The notes beneath the pieces are model-generated. The model searched no databases. It saw only the letters and a program-made list of their open reading frames with translations, and was not told the origin of the DNA. A stretch of 64,000 nucleotides of DNA from CAYWPG01 sp964460035 (GTDB taxonomy: Bacteria > Pseudomonadota > Gammaproteobacteria > Nitrococcales > AK92): positions 1 to 64,000 of the forward strand of contig CAYWPG010000014.1 in assembly GCA_964460035.1 (NCBI GenBank). Reading direction: 5' to 3'. This document shows positions 8,510 to 17,369 of the stretch, in pieces; the stretch's first letter is position 1, and every line of letters begins with the position of its first letter. The position numbers and the translations under genes were made by a program.

Positions 8510-9525
8510 TGAACGATCTCGCGCGTCAGAGCGCGACCGAACCGGCCACACCTCTGTTGCAGGTCGAAGACCTGCGCACCTACATCGAGTTGCGGCGCGG
8601 TACGGTCAAGGCAGTGGACGGCGTGAGCCTGCATCTGCACGCTGGTGAAACACTGGGCATTGTCGGGGAATCCGGCTCCGGGAAGAGCATGACCAGTCTG
8701 TCGATCTTGCGCCTACTGCCCAAGGTGGGTGCCAAGATAGTGGGCGGGCGGGTGCTGCTGGAAGGCAAGGATCTGGTGACCTTCTCCGAACGGGAGATGG
8801 CCGAGCAGATCCGGGGCCGGCAGATCTCGATGATCTCCCAGGACCCGATGACCTCGCTCAACCCCTTGTTCACCATCGCCGATCAGGTCGGCGCGCCGCT
8901 GCGCTATCACAAGGTAACCCGCGGCCGGCGGGAAACAAGGGAGCGGGTGGTGGAGCTGCTGCGTCGGGTGCGCATCCCCTCGCCCGAGACACGGCTCGAT
9001 CACTTCCCCCATCAATTCAGCGGCGGGATGCGGCAGCGCGTGGTGGCGGCTATGGCGATTGCCTGCTCGCCCAAGGTGCTGATCGCGGACGAACCGACCA
9101 GCAACCTGGACGTGACCATTCAAGTCCAGATGATGCAGCTGTTCCGCGATCTGCAGCGTGAAACCGGCATGGGGATCATCATGATTACCCACGATATGGG
9201 CGTCGCCGCCGGCATATGCGATCGCATCGCGGTGATGTACGCCGGACGGGTCGTGGAAACCGCCGATGTGCGCACGCTATACAAGAATCCGTCTCACCCC
9301 TACACGCAAGCGCTGCTCCAGTCCATTCCCCACCTGGGCCAGAAGCGCAAGCGCCTGTTTGCCCTGGGTGGCCAACCGCCTAGCTTGATCGATCCGCCAA
9401 AGGGCTGCCGCTTCGCGGCGCGGTGCCCGAAGAAGATGCCGAAGTGTGAGGAGGCGTATCCGCCGCTGCGGGAATTGGCGCCTGGACACACGATGGCTTG
9501 CTGGCTCGCGGAGGAGAAAGCATGA
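8509..9525 (+). CDS. ABC transporter ATP-binding protein, DppD/OppD type
   Basis: A 338-residue ATPase. Walker A GESGSGKS lies near residues 53-60, the signature FSGGMRQR near 168, Walker B VLIADEPT and the H-loop MITHDMG. The C-terminal oligopeptide-transporter extension with the cysteine pattern CRFAARCPKKMPKC is present, which is usual for OppD/DppD. It energises the importer as a heterodimer with the next gene, with which it shares an ATGA overlap. Confidence 0.9.
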   Translation: MNDLARQSATEPATPLLQVEDLRTYIELRRGTVKAVDGVSLHLHAGETLGIVGESGSGKSMTSLSILRLLPKVGAKIVGGRVLLEGKDLVTFSEREMAEQIRGRQISMISQDPMTSLNPLFTIADQVGAPLRYHKVTRGRRETRERVVELLRRVRIPSPETRLDHFPHQFSGGMRQRVVAAMAIACSPKVLIADEPTSNLDVTIQVQMMQLFRDLQRETGMGIIMITHDMGVAAGICDRIAVMYAGRVVETADVRTLYKNPSHPYTQALLQSIPHLGQKRKRLFALGGQPPSLIDPPKGCRFAARCPKKMPKCEEAYPPLRELAPGHTMACWLAEEKA

Positions 9526-10532
9526 GCTCACCTTTGTTGGCTGTCCGTGATTTGCACAAAACCTTCAGCGTGAAGCGGGGGCTGTTTCGCCGTCGCGGAA
9601 CCGTGCGGGCGGTGGAGGGCGTGAGCTTCGAGATCCGAGCCGGTGAGACGCTGGCGTTGGTCGGCGAGTCGGGCTGCGGCAAGACCACGCTCGCCAAGAT
9701 GATCCTCGGGCTGGAAAAACCCACCTCCGGCGACATCCTTTTCGACGGGACGAGCATCGTCAACGCCGACGCGGCCACGATGAAAAACTACCGGCGCCAG
9801 GCGCAGGCGGTGTTTCAGGATCCGTACTCCTCGCTCAACCCGCGCCTGAAGGTGGGCATGATCATCGCCGAGCCCTTGCTGGCGCACGAGAAAACGACTC
9901 TGAAGGCCGCCCGCAAGCGGGTCGAGGAGCTGCTGGATGTGGTGGGGCTGCCGCCCAGCGCCGCGGATAACTATCCGCACGAGTTCAGCGGCGGGCAGCG
10001 CCAGCGCATCGCCATTGCCCGGTCGCTGGTGCTCAATCCGCGGTTTCTGGTGCTGGATGAGCCGATCTCGGCATTGGACGTTTCCATTCGCTCGCAGGTG
10101 TTGAATCTGCTCTCCGATATTCAGGAAGAGTACTCATTGACCTATTTGATCATCGCGCACGACTTGGCGCTGGTGGAGCACTTCAGCACCCATGTGGGCG
10201 TGATGTACCTCGGCTCCATGGTCGAATTCGGGCCCACCGAGGAGGTCTACGAGCGGCCTAGCAGTCCGTATACCAAAGCGTTGCTGGCGTCGGTGCCACG
10301 GCCCGACCCGGACTTCGAGCCGGTGACCGGTGTAATCCATGGTGAGATTGGCAGTGCGATGAGCCCGCCGCCGGGCTGCAAGTTCCATCCGCGCTGCCCG
10401 TATGCAACGGACGTATGCCGTACAGTTCCACCGACCGTTGCGATTTCGGATCGCCACTGGATGGCGTGTCATCTCTCGCGCGAGGCTGTCATCGCCGATC
10501 GAGTGCGGGTGCCCAGTGCCGCGAACGCCTAA
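9522..10532 (+). CDS. ABC transporter ATP-binding protein, DppF/OppF type
   Basis: A 336-residue ATPase, second nucleotide-binding subunit of the importer. Walker A GESGCGKT, signature FSGGQRQRIAIARSL, Walker B VLDEPISALD and H-loop IIAHDLA are intact. The C-terminal CKFHPRCPYATDVC extension is typical of DppF. The start at 9522 follows GAGGAGA and overlaps the previous stop (ATGA); a start 24 bases upstream is less likely. Confidence 0.9.
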   Translation: MSSPLLAVRDLHKTFSVKRGLFRRRGTVRAVEGVSFEIRAGETLALVGESGCGKTTLAKMILGLEKPTSGDILFDGTSIVNADAATMKNYRRQAQAVFQDPYSSLNPRLKVGMIIAEPLLAHEKTTLKAARKRVEELLDVVGLPPSAADNYPHEFSGGQRQRIAIARSLVLNPRFLVLDEPISALDVSIRSQVLNLLSDIQEEYSLTYLIIAHDLALVEHFSTHVGVMYLGSMVEFGPTEEVYERPSSPYTKALLASVPRPDPDFEPVTGVIHGEIGSAMSPPPGCKFHPRCPYATDVCRTVPPTVAISDRHWMACHLSREAVIADRVRVPSAANA

Positions 10533-10580
10533 GCGTCGCGGCCCGGCATCGTAACGGGAATTTCATGAGGACCAATCAGC

Positions 10581-12311
10581 ATGAGCACGAAGCAGACTTC
10601 CAGTCATCGGCTATCCGAAGAAGAATACTTGGCGAAGCTGCACGAGCTGTGGGCCGCCCGCTGGCCGGAAGGCGCCAAGCGAGAGCCGTATTATCCGTTC
10701 GGAGAAATCCCGCTGACGGAGTATTTAACCCGCTGGGCCGAGCAGGAGCCGGATAAGGTCGCGTACATCTTCTACGGCAATGAGATCACCTATCGGCAGC
10801 TCGACGAAGCGAGCAACCAGTTTGCGCACCTGCTCCAGCAGCATGGCGTGCGGCCGGGCGATCGCGTCGCAGTCTTTCTGCAGAACTGCCCGCAATTCCT
10901 GATCGCCTTCTACGGAATTCTGAAAATGGGCGCGATCCATGTGCCGGTGAACCCGCTGTTCATGGAGTATGAGCTGGAATACGAGCTCAACGATGCGGGC
11001 GCCGAAGTGCTGGTGGCGTTGGATCAGCTCATGCCTTTGGTTCGCGCGGTCAAGAACAGAACGCCGCTGCGCCTGGTGTTCGCCACTTCCTGGGGCGATA
11101 TGCTGCCGGAGAAGCCGACATTCCGGGTGCCGGATGCGGTGTACATCAGGGAGGAATTCGACGACGCGCTCGATTTCCTCAAGGAACTGCGCGCCATGCC
11201 GACCACGCCGCCGGATCACGTGGCGGACCTGCACGCGCCGGCGTCGCTGAACTATACCGGCGGCACCACAGGCATGCCCAAGGGCTGCATCCACACGCAG
11301 TATCATATGATCTACACCGCTGCCTGCGGACTCGCCGTTAGCGGCCAGTCGGCCGGCGGCAACGAGGACGTCACCATGTCCTTCCTGCCCGTATTCTGGA
11401 TCGCGGGGCAGCTCGGCGGGGTGGTTAATCCGGTGTTCACCGGCAAGACCCACGTGCTGATGGCGCGTTGGGACACGGTCGCGTTCATGGAAGCCATCGA
11501 GCGCCACAAGGTAACCGCCACCGGCGGTGTCCTCGACAGCCTGGTCGAGGTGATGGAGCATCCGGACGTCCACAAGTACGACCTCAGCTCGCTACGCAGC
11601 GTGCGCTGCTCCTCGTTCGTGAAGAAGCTTGACCTGGAGTATCGCCGCCGCTGGCGCGAGCTGACCGGCACTACTCTCGCTGAGTCGGGCTGGGGCATGA
11701 CCGAGACGCACACGCTCGATGCCTTCACGGTCGGCATGCAGGAAAATGACATGGACCTCCATGCCGAACCGATCTTCGTCGGCCTGCCCATGCCAGGCAC
11801 CGAGTTCAAGATTTGCGACTTCGAGACCGGCGAACTCAAGCCGCTGGGCGAAGAAGGCGAGATGTGCGTGCGTTCGCCGTCGATCATGAAAGGCTACTGG
11901 AACAAGCCGGAAGCCACCGCCGAAGCGATCCGAGATGGTTGGCTACATACCGGCGACATCGGCCGTATCGACGAGCTGGGCTACTTGCACTACTTGGGCC
12001 GCAACAAGGAGATGTTGAAGGTTCGCGGCATGAGCGTGTTCCCCTCCGAAGTAGAGGCCATGCTGTCCAAGCATCCCGCCGTCCTCGGCTCCGCCGTGGT
12101 CGGACGCAAGGATGAGCATAAGGGTCAGGTGCCGATCGCCTTCATCCGACTGCATGAGGAATACAAGGGCAAGATCGAGCCGGAGGAGATTGTCGCCTGG
12201 TGCCGTCAGAACATGGCGACCTACAAGGTTCCCGAAGTGCGGTTCATCGACGAATTCCCCATGACTGCGACCGGCAAGATCAAGAAACACGTTCTGCAAG
12301 AACGTCTCTAG
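10581..12311 (+). CDS. AMP-dependent acyl-CoA synthetase/ligase
   Basis: A 576-residue ANL-superfamily enzyme that activates a carboxylic acid with ATP and joins it to CoA. The phosphate-binding P-loop YTGGTTGMPKG is near residues 225-235. The SGWGMTET motif is near 370, and DGWLHTGDIGRIDELGYLHYLGR is the hinge to the C-terminal domain. The catalytic lysine is in TATGKIKKHVL near the C-terminus. It is 48 bases downstream of the importer genes and probably in the same operon. That suggests it activates the imported compound. Chain-length preference cannot be told; the P-loop region is canonical. Confidence 0.88.
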   Translation: MSTKQTSSHRLSEEEYLAKLHELWAARWPEGAKREPYYPFGEIPLTEYLTRWAEQEPDKVAYIFYGNEITYRQLDEASNQFAHLLQQHGVRPGDRVAVFLQNCPQFLIAFYGILKMGAIHVPVNPLFMEYELEYELNDAGAEVLVALDQLMPLVRAVKNRTPLRLVFATSWGDMLPEKPTFRVPDAVYIREEFDDALDFLKELRAMPTTPPDHVADLHAPASLNYTGGTTGMPKGCIHTQYHMIYTAACGLAVSGQSAGGNEDVTMSFLPVFWIAGQLGGVVNPVFTGKTHVLMARWDTVAFMEAIERHKVTATGGVLDSLVEVMEHPDVHKYDLSSLRSVRCSSFVKKLDLEYRRRWRELTGTTLAESGWGMTETHTLDAFTVGMQENDMDLHAEPIFVGLPMPGTEFKICDFETGELKPLGEEGEMCVRSPSIMKGYWNKPEATAEAIRDGWLHTGDIGRIDELGYLHYLGRNKEMLKVRGMSVFPSEVEAMLSKHPAVLGSAVVGRKDEHKGQVPIAFIRLHEEYKGKIEPEEIVAWCRQNMATYKVPEVRFIDEFPMTATGKIKKHVLQERL

Positions 12312-12317
12312 CCGACA

Positions 12318-12343
12318 GCCGGGCCGCCGTTCGGCGGTCCGGC
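12318..12343 (+). terminator. GC-rich hairpin between ligase and carboxylase genes
   Basis: GCCGGGCCGCCG pairs with GCGGTCCGGC around a TTCG tetraloop. No T-run follows. It may be a weak terminator or a stabilising intercistronic hairpin. Confidence 0.4.
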
Positions 12344-12380
12344 ACTCCTGTGGGTTTTCGTCCACCGCTACTCCCTGGAT

Positions 12381-15300
12381 GTGAGCAAAATCATGAAAAG
12401 TCTTCTCATCGCCAACCGTGGCGAGGTCGCGGTACGCATTGCCCGTGCAGCCGCTGATTTGGGGCTGCAGTCCGTGGCCGTCTACTCCGAGGACGATGCC
12501 GCCTCGAAGCATGTGCTCATGGCCGATCGTGCGGAACGGCTGAGCGGCTCGGGCGTACGGGCTTATCTGGATATCGATCAACTGCTGGATGCCGCCGAGC
12601 GTGCCGGCTGCGATGCGATCCACCCCGGTTACGGATTTCTCAGCGAGAGCGCGGAGTTCGCGCGGCGCTGCGCCGAGCGTGGCCTGACCTTCATCGGTCC
12701 GACGCCGGAGGCGCTTGAGCTGCTGGGCGACAAGGCCGAGGCTCGGGCCTTGGCGCAGCGCCTGGATGTTCCCGTGCTGCCAGGTACCTCGGGTCCGACC
12801 TCGCTGGAGGAGGCCGAGGCGTTTTTCGACCAATTACCAGCCGGGGGCGCCGCTGTGCTCAAAGCGATCGCGGGCGGCGGTGGGCGCGGCATGCGCATCG
12901 TTCGCAGCCGCGACGAGCTGGCCAGCGCCTATTCGCAATGTCAGGCCGAAGCGGCTGGCGCCTTTGGGCGGGGCGACCTCTATATAGAAGAGTTCCTACC
13001 CCAGGCGCGGCATATCGAGGTGCAGATCGTCGGTGACGGCAGCGGCCGCGCCATCCATCTCTGGGAGCGCGAATGCACCTTGCAGCGCCGCAACCAGAAA
13101 CTGGTGGAGATCGCGCCGAGCCCGACGCTGGACGCCGCTTTGCGCGAGCAGCTGCTGGCCGCGGCGGTGCGCATGGCGGAAGCGGTCAAGTACCTGGGTC
13201 TGGGCACCTTCGAGTTCTTGGTCGATCCCCATGCCCCCGGTGGCGGGCGGTTCTTCTTCATGGAAGCGAATCCGCGCTTGCAAGTTGAGCACACCGTAAC
13301 CGAGGAGGTGACGGGGCTCGATCTGGTGGTGAATCAGATTCGTCTGGTACAGGGGCACAGCCTCGCTGAGCTTGGCCTGACGGCCGACCGCATTCCCTCC
13401 CCGCGCGGCTACGCCGTGCAGGTCCGAGTGAATATGGAAACCATTGGCGAAGACGGCGTGGCCCGTCCCTCAGGCGGGACGCTGACGGCGTTCGAGCCGC
13501 CCACCGGACCGGGCATCCGAGTCGATACCTTCGGCTATGCAGGCTACACCACCAACCCGCTGTTCGACTCCTTGCTGGCCAAAGTGATCGCGTACGTCGG
13601 GCAGGACGATTACGCCGCCGCAGTGGCGCGCACCAGCCGCGCACTGGCGGACTTCCGCATTGAGGGCGTCGCCTCGAACATTCCGTTCCTGCGGGCACTG
13701 CTTGAGCGTCCGGAAGTCGCCCGCAACGACGTGCATACCCGCTTCGTGGACGAGAATGTCGAGGCGCTGGTGCGGGAGAGCGCGCGGCAGCGGCGGACCA
13801 CGGTGGTGGCCGCGGCCGGCGCGGAGTCGGCGGCGAGCGGCGCCAGTGTGGAGCAAGCGGCGCCTCCGGGTACCACGCCGGTAACGTCCCATGTGCAAGG
13901 CGCGGTGGTGGCAGTGCTGGTGTCCGAAGGCGAGACTGTGCGCAAGCACCAGGAAATTGCCTTGATCGAGGCCATGAAAATGCAGTACGCCATCACTGCC
14001 AGCGTGGGCGGTATTGTTCGCGCGGTAGCCGTAGCACGGGGCGACATCGTGGCCGAAGGGCAGGCGCTGATCCACGTGGAGGAGTCGGAGGTCGACGCCG
14101 TGGATACGGCTGAGGTGCAAGAGGTCGATCTGGATGCGATTCGACCGGACCTTGCGGAAGTGATCGAGCGCCACAGGCTAACGCAAGACGAGGCGCGGCC
14201 GGAGGCGGTGGCCAAGCGTCACAAACTGGGTATGCGCACGGCGCGGGAGAACATCGCGGATCTTGTCGATCCCGGCTCCTTTGTCGAATACGGCGCTTTG
14301 ACGTTCGCGGCCCAGCGGGCACGCCGCTCGATAGACGATCTGATCAAGAATACACCCGCCGACGGCCTGATTACCGGTATCGGCACGGTTAACGCCGACC
14401 TGTTCGGCAAGCAGCGCAGCCGCTGCATGGTGCTGTCTTACGATTACACGGTGCTGGCCGGTACCCAGGGCACCATGAACCACAAGAAGACCGACCGCAT
14501 GCTCGCGCTCGCAGAGCAGCAGCGCTTGCCGATCGTGTTCTTTACAGAAGGCGGCGGCGGTCGTCCGGGCGACACCGACAACAAGACCAAGGTAGCGGGA
14601 CTGGATCTCCCCACTTTCCAGGCTTATGCCCGTCTAAGTGGATTGGTGCCGCGCATCGCGGTGGTGGCGGGACGCTGTTTCGCGGGTAACGCTTCCCTCG
14701 CAGGTTGCAGCGATATCATCATCGCCACGGACAACACCACCATCGGCATGGGCGGTCCGGCCATGATCGAGGGCGGCGGGCTGGGCGTGTACAAGCCCGA
14801 GGAAGTCGGCCCCGTCAACGTGCAGGAACCGAACGGCGTGCTCGACATCGTGGTGCGGGACGAGGCGGAAGCCACCGCACGGGCCAAGCAGGCGCTGTCC
14901 TATTTCCAGGGCGCGATCGATAAGTGGGAGTGCGAGGATCAGCGCCAGTTGCGCTGGAGCATTCCGGAGGATCGTCTGCGCGCATATGACGTGAGGGCCC
15001 TGATTAACATCCTCGCGGATACGGGCTCGGTCCTGGAACTGCGGCCCAAATACGCGCCGGGTATGATCACCGCGTTTATCCGCATCGAAGGCCGGCCCAT
15101 GGGGTTGCTGGCCAACGTGCCTACCTACAACGGCGGCGCCATCGACGGTGACGGCGCTGACAAGGCCGCGCGCTTCGTGCAGCTCTGCGATGCCTTCGAT
15201 ATCCCCATCCTGAGCCTGTGCGACACGCCGGGCTTCCTGGTGGGACCCGAGGCGGAGAAAACGGCGCTGGTCCGGCGCACCAGCCGAATGTTCGTCACCG

Positions 15301-15698
15301 CGGCGAGTATCACGGTGCCGTACTTCACCGTCGTGCTGCGCAAGGGCTACGGGCTGGGAGCGCTGGCGATGGCTTGCGGCAACTTCCATCATCCCGTCTT
15401 CACGGTGGCCTGGCCTACCGGCGAGTTCGGCGGCATGGGTTTGGAGGGCGGCGTTCGCCTTGGGTTCCGCAAGGAACTGGAAGCTATCGAGGATCCCGAA
15501 GAGCGGCAAGCGCTGTACGATAAGCTGGTCGCAGAAGCCTATGAGCGCGGTAAAGCCGTCAGCATGGCCGCATCGCTAGAGATCGATGCCGTAATCGATC
15601 CTATGGAAACCCGTGCGTGGATCGTACGCGGCCTGGACGCTTCGGCACCCACCCTGCCGCGTAACGGCAAGAAGCGCCCGTTCGTGGATACTTGGTAG
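12381..15698 (+). CDS. Single-chain biotin-dependent acyl-CoA carboxylase
   Basis: At 1105 residues, this joins three functions normally on separate subunits. Residues about 1-450 are biotin carboxylase (HPGYGFLSESAEFA; ATP-grasp AGGGGRGM). A biotinyl domain follows with EAMKM, biotin-accepting Lys533. Residues about 590-1105 are a complete carboxyltransferase with both halves (HKKTDRM and GGGGRPGDTDN first, LCDTPGFLVG and EFGGMGLEGG second). This order matches the long-chain acyl-CoA carboxylases with relaxed acyl specificity. GTG 12381 and ATG 12393 are both possible starts. With the synthetase and importer upstream it likely carboxylates the CoA ester of the imported acid. The substrate is not evident. 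Confidence 0.88.
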   Translation: MSKIMKSLLIANRGEVAVRIARAAADLGLQSVAVYSEDDAASKHVLMADRAERLSGSGVRAYLDIDQLLDAAERAGCDAIHPGYGFLSESAEFARRCAERGLTFIGPTPEALELLGDKAEARALAQRLDVPVLPGTSGPTSLEEAEAFFDQLPAGGAAVLKAIAGGGGRGMRIVRSRDELASAYSQCQAEAAGAFGRGDLYIEEFLPQARHIEVQIVGDGSGRAIHLWERECTLQRRNQKLVEIAPSPTLDAALREQLLAAAVRMAEAVKYLGLGTFEFLVDPHAPGGGRFFFMEANPRLQVEHTVTEEVTGLDLVVNQIRLVQGHSLAELGLTADRIPSPRGYAVQVRVNMETIGEDGVARPSGGTLTAFEPPTGPGIRVDTFGYAGYTTNPLFDSLLAKVIAYVGQDDYAAAVARTSRALADFRIEGVASNIPFLRALLERPEVARNDVHTRFVDENVEALVRESARQRRTTVVAAAGAESAASGASVEQAAPPGTTPVTSHVQGAVVAVLVSEGETVRKHQEIALIEAMKMQYAITASVGGIVRAVAVARGDIVAEGQALIHVEESEVDAVDTAEVQEVDLDAIRPDLAEVIERHRLTQDEARPEAVAKRHKLGMRTARENIADLVDPGSFVEYGALTFAAQRARRSIDDLIKNTPADGLITGIGTVNADLFGKQRSRCMVLSYDYTVLAGTQGTMNHKKTDRMLALAEQQRLPIVFFTEGGGGRPGDTDNKTKVAGLDLPTFQAYARLSGLVPRIAVVAGRCFAGNASLAGCSDIIIATDNTTIGMGGPAMIEGGGLGVYKPEEVGPVNVQEPNGVLDIVVRDEAEATARAKQALSYFQGAIDKWECEDQRQLRWSIPEDRLRAYDVRALINILADTGSVLELRPKYAPGMITAFIRIEGRPMGLLANVPTYNGGAIDGDGADKAARFVQLCDAFDIPILSLCDTPGFLVGPEAEKTALVRRTSRMFVTAASITVPYFTVVLRKGYGLGALAMACGNFHHPVFTVAWPTGEFGGMGLEGGVRLGFRKELEAIEDPEERQALYDKLVAEAYERGKAVSMAASLEIDAVIDPMETRAWIVRGLDASAPTLPRNGKKRPFVDTW

Positions 15699-15720
15699 GA
15701 TAGCGTTCGCAAGCGAAGGA

Positions 15721-15754
15721 GTCGGGACAGCGGCCAGGTCGTCGCTGTCCCGAC
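15721..15754. terminator. Perfect 12-bp hairpin after the carboxylase
   Basis: GTCGGGACAGCG is followed ten bases later by its exact complement CGCTGTCCCGAC. It lies between the carboxylase stop and the convergent remnant at 15761. No strong T-run is present, but position and perfection argue for a transcription end. Confidence 0.6.
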
Positions 15755-15760
15755 TCATCA

Positions 15761-15900
15761 TCAGCGACCGTTCCATGCCGGCTTGTGCTTTTCCGCAAAC
15801 CTCTTGAGTCCTTCCTTACGATCCTAGGAGTCCGATGCGGCACGGGCGATAAGCATTCGCTCAGGCCTGGCCCGTTCTTCTCCATCCCGCAGAGTTGCTC
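15761..15900 (-). pseudogene. Broken 3' end of an enoyl-CoA hydratase gene
   Basis: Read on the minus strand, the last 20 codons give DRKEGLKRFAEKHKPAWNGR and a stop, the standard C-terminus of crotonase-family enoyl-CoA hydratases. Immediately before it an in-frame TAG interrupts the ASDS-DRKEG segment, where an SED-type sequence is normal. Upstream, ERMLIARAA matches the same family. Further upstream the frame dissolves. The left boundary is firm and the right boundary approximate. It points to loss of a beta-oxidation gene once linked to this cluster. Confidence 0.6.
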
Positions 15901-16127
15901 ATGACGAGCTTGGACACAGCTAGGGCGGCAAATCAGTTTGACGGCAAAGGCTGAGCAAGGTCGTACATGCCATGACGGCACCTCATGGATGGAAAAATTG
16001 ATAATTGATGGGAAGCGGCCGCCTCCATGAGCTTGGCGCCCTCCTCCCACTGGCCTACGACCGCTATCATGGAGGATGGTGAGAACGCCCTAACGGCAGA
16101 TGCAGATGAATCTGAAAGCGGCGAAGG
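15901..16127. other. Decayed sequence upstream of the hydratase remnant
   Basis: No intact gene. Fragments on the minus strand may be older parts of the hydratase gene, but frames are broken and I cannot align them with confidence. Confidence 0.35.
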
Positions 16128-16424
16128 TCAACCGGAGATCAGCCGCGCAAGATAACCGTTGAGCTCGGCGAGCTCGCGCGGACCGAACACCGCGCCCACA
16201 GCATTGCGCAACCCTTCCAGAGTCTCCGGCGACGTAATCGCGGCGTGATCGTACTCCAGCAGCACGGAACCGGTGCTCGCACTCGCACGAACTTTGCGGA
16301 TCCCGGGAATTCGCGCGAATTCCTCTTCCACGCGCTGACGCAAGTGCGGTGCCTGGCGCACGGCCTCCACTCGCAGCCGCAAGCGCCCCGGAATGTAGTG
16401 TACGACCTTGATACCCTTAGCCAT
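16128..16424 (-). CDS. Small HMA-like (heavy-metal-associated fold) protein
   Basis: A 98-residue protein. It has the HMA2-type beginning KVVHYIPGRLRLRV and a ferredoxin-like alternation of strands and helices (IPGIRKVRASASTGSVLLEYD). Proteins of this kind lack the CxxC metal motif of classical HMA domains, as does this one, and are often found beside cation-transporting ATPases or stand alone. ATG 16424 lies after GGGGGAGGCG; an ATG 12 bases upstream is also possible. Function unknown. Confidence 0.7.
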   Translation of the reverse strand: MAKGIKVVHYIPGRLRLRVEAVRQAPHLRQRVEEEFARIPGIRKVRASASTGSVLLEYDHAAITSPETLEGLRNAVGAVFGPRELAELNGYLARLISG

Positions 16425-16626
16425 CGCCTCCCCCATGGTTATGAATTACAGGGCGGTTTCAGCCACGCGCGACCCTAAGTTATGGCCTCTTGTTCTCGTC
16501 AGTAATAGGGGCGCGCATCGGGTTTGCGCAGAGGCGGGCTGCCCTGTCTGCTATCGGGCTTGGACACCCTGTCGACACGCACCTGGCCAACTTCTGTGGG
16601 CCCCGCGCGTGAAGGGTTTTCCCCGA

Positions 16627-16983
16627 TCAGTGGCTGGGCAGAAATTCGCGGCCGGGGGCCACTCCCACGGGGACTCCTGCACGGGTCGGTGAGCTGGCCA
16701 CTGGGGGGAGCAGCCTCCTAAACGCGAAAGACTTCTCCGCAGTCAGTGGGCGGTGCGGGGATTCGCGGCGAGGGTGCCGCTTCCACTGCTCTGCCAGCAC
16801 CCGCACCAGCGCCTCGGCGCGGTTGCACAGCGTCGAATCACCGTTGTGCAGCGCTCGCTCCAAGGCCTCGCGCAGCAGGTTCGGATCGTGAAGCGTCGCG
16901 TGCGTTAACCGTTCACCCAAACAGCGGCTGTAGGCAAGGGTGAATTCACGCCAAACCAGCGCACGTGTAACAGCATCTGCCAT
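16627..16983 (-). CDS. Small hypothetical protein
   Basis: A 118-residue frame beginning MADAVTRALVWREF. The first 75 residues look like a real, mostly helical, charged protein (HDPNLLREALERALHNGD; RAEALVRVLAEQWK). The last 40 are Pro/Ala/Arg-rich and less convincing. I recognise no family. It lies upstream of the HMA-like gene on the same strand, about 200 bases apart. It could be a spurious frame in GC-rich DNA. Confidence 0.4.
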   Translation of the reverse strand: MADAVTRALVWREFTLAYSRCLGERLTHATLHDPNLLREALERALHNGDSTLCNRAEALVRVLAEQWKRHPRRESPHRPLTAEKSFAFRRLLPPVASSPTRAGVPVGVAPGREFLPSH

Positions 16984-17278
16984 GACCAGCATACCGAATC
17001 CCTCTGCGGCGGTTGCATTACCGGAAGCGGCAACGAGCGCAGTCTAGGGAGCGGATATGAACGGAACATGCCGCCCGTGTAACGAAATCGTGACGATGCG
17101 GCGCACTGAGCGAGCGGACGCGCCGAGAGCACCCTGGTCGCATCTGCTCGCGTTGCCCTGGCCGTCTTGCTGCAAAGCCTCAACGTGCTCTCTTCTAAAG
17201 AGGGCCCGATCGGTCCGCTCACGTCTGACTCCCCCACCGATTGTGCTGCGCGTTTACCGAGGAACCCGACACCGCGCC

Positions 17279-17318
17279 TTTTCATCATCTCGTCACAACC
17301 GCGCAATGGGCCTGTCAT
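17279..17318 (+). promoter_or_regulatory. Pho box upstream of ugpC
   Basis: Four heptamers at exact 11-base period: TTTTCAT (17279), TCGTCAC (17290), GCGCAAT (17301), CTGTCAT (17312). The PhoB consensus is CTGTCAT/C repeated with 4-base spacers; the last copy is perfect and the third is weak. Exactly ten bases after the last copy is TACCGT, a possible -10. The ugpC start is 51 bases downstream. Glycerol-3-phosphate uptake is a classic Pho regulon function, which supports the call. Confidence 0.7.
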
Positions 17319-17369
17319 GTGGGCTGCCTACCGTACGCACATTCTTGGATGCGGAGGCCCGTCAATTAC

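Noticed and set aside
16440..17240. Pho box or other direct repeats upstream of the HMA-like gene
   Set aside because: No CTGTCA-like heptamers at 11-base period on the minus strand.
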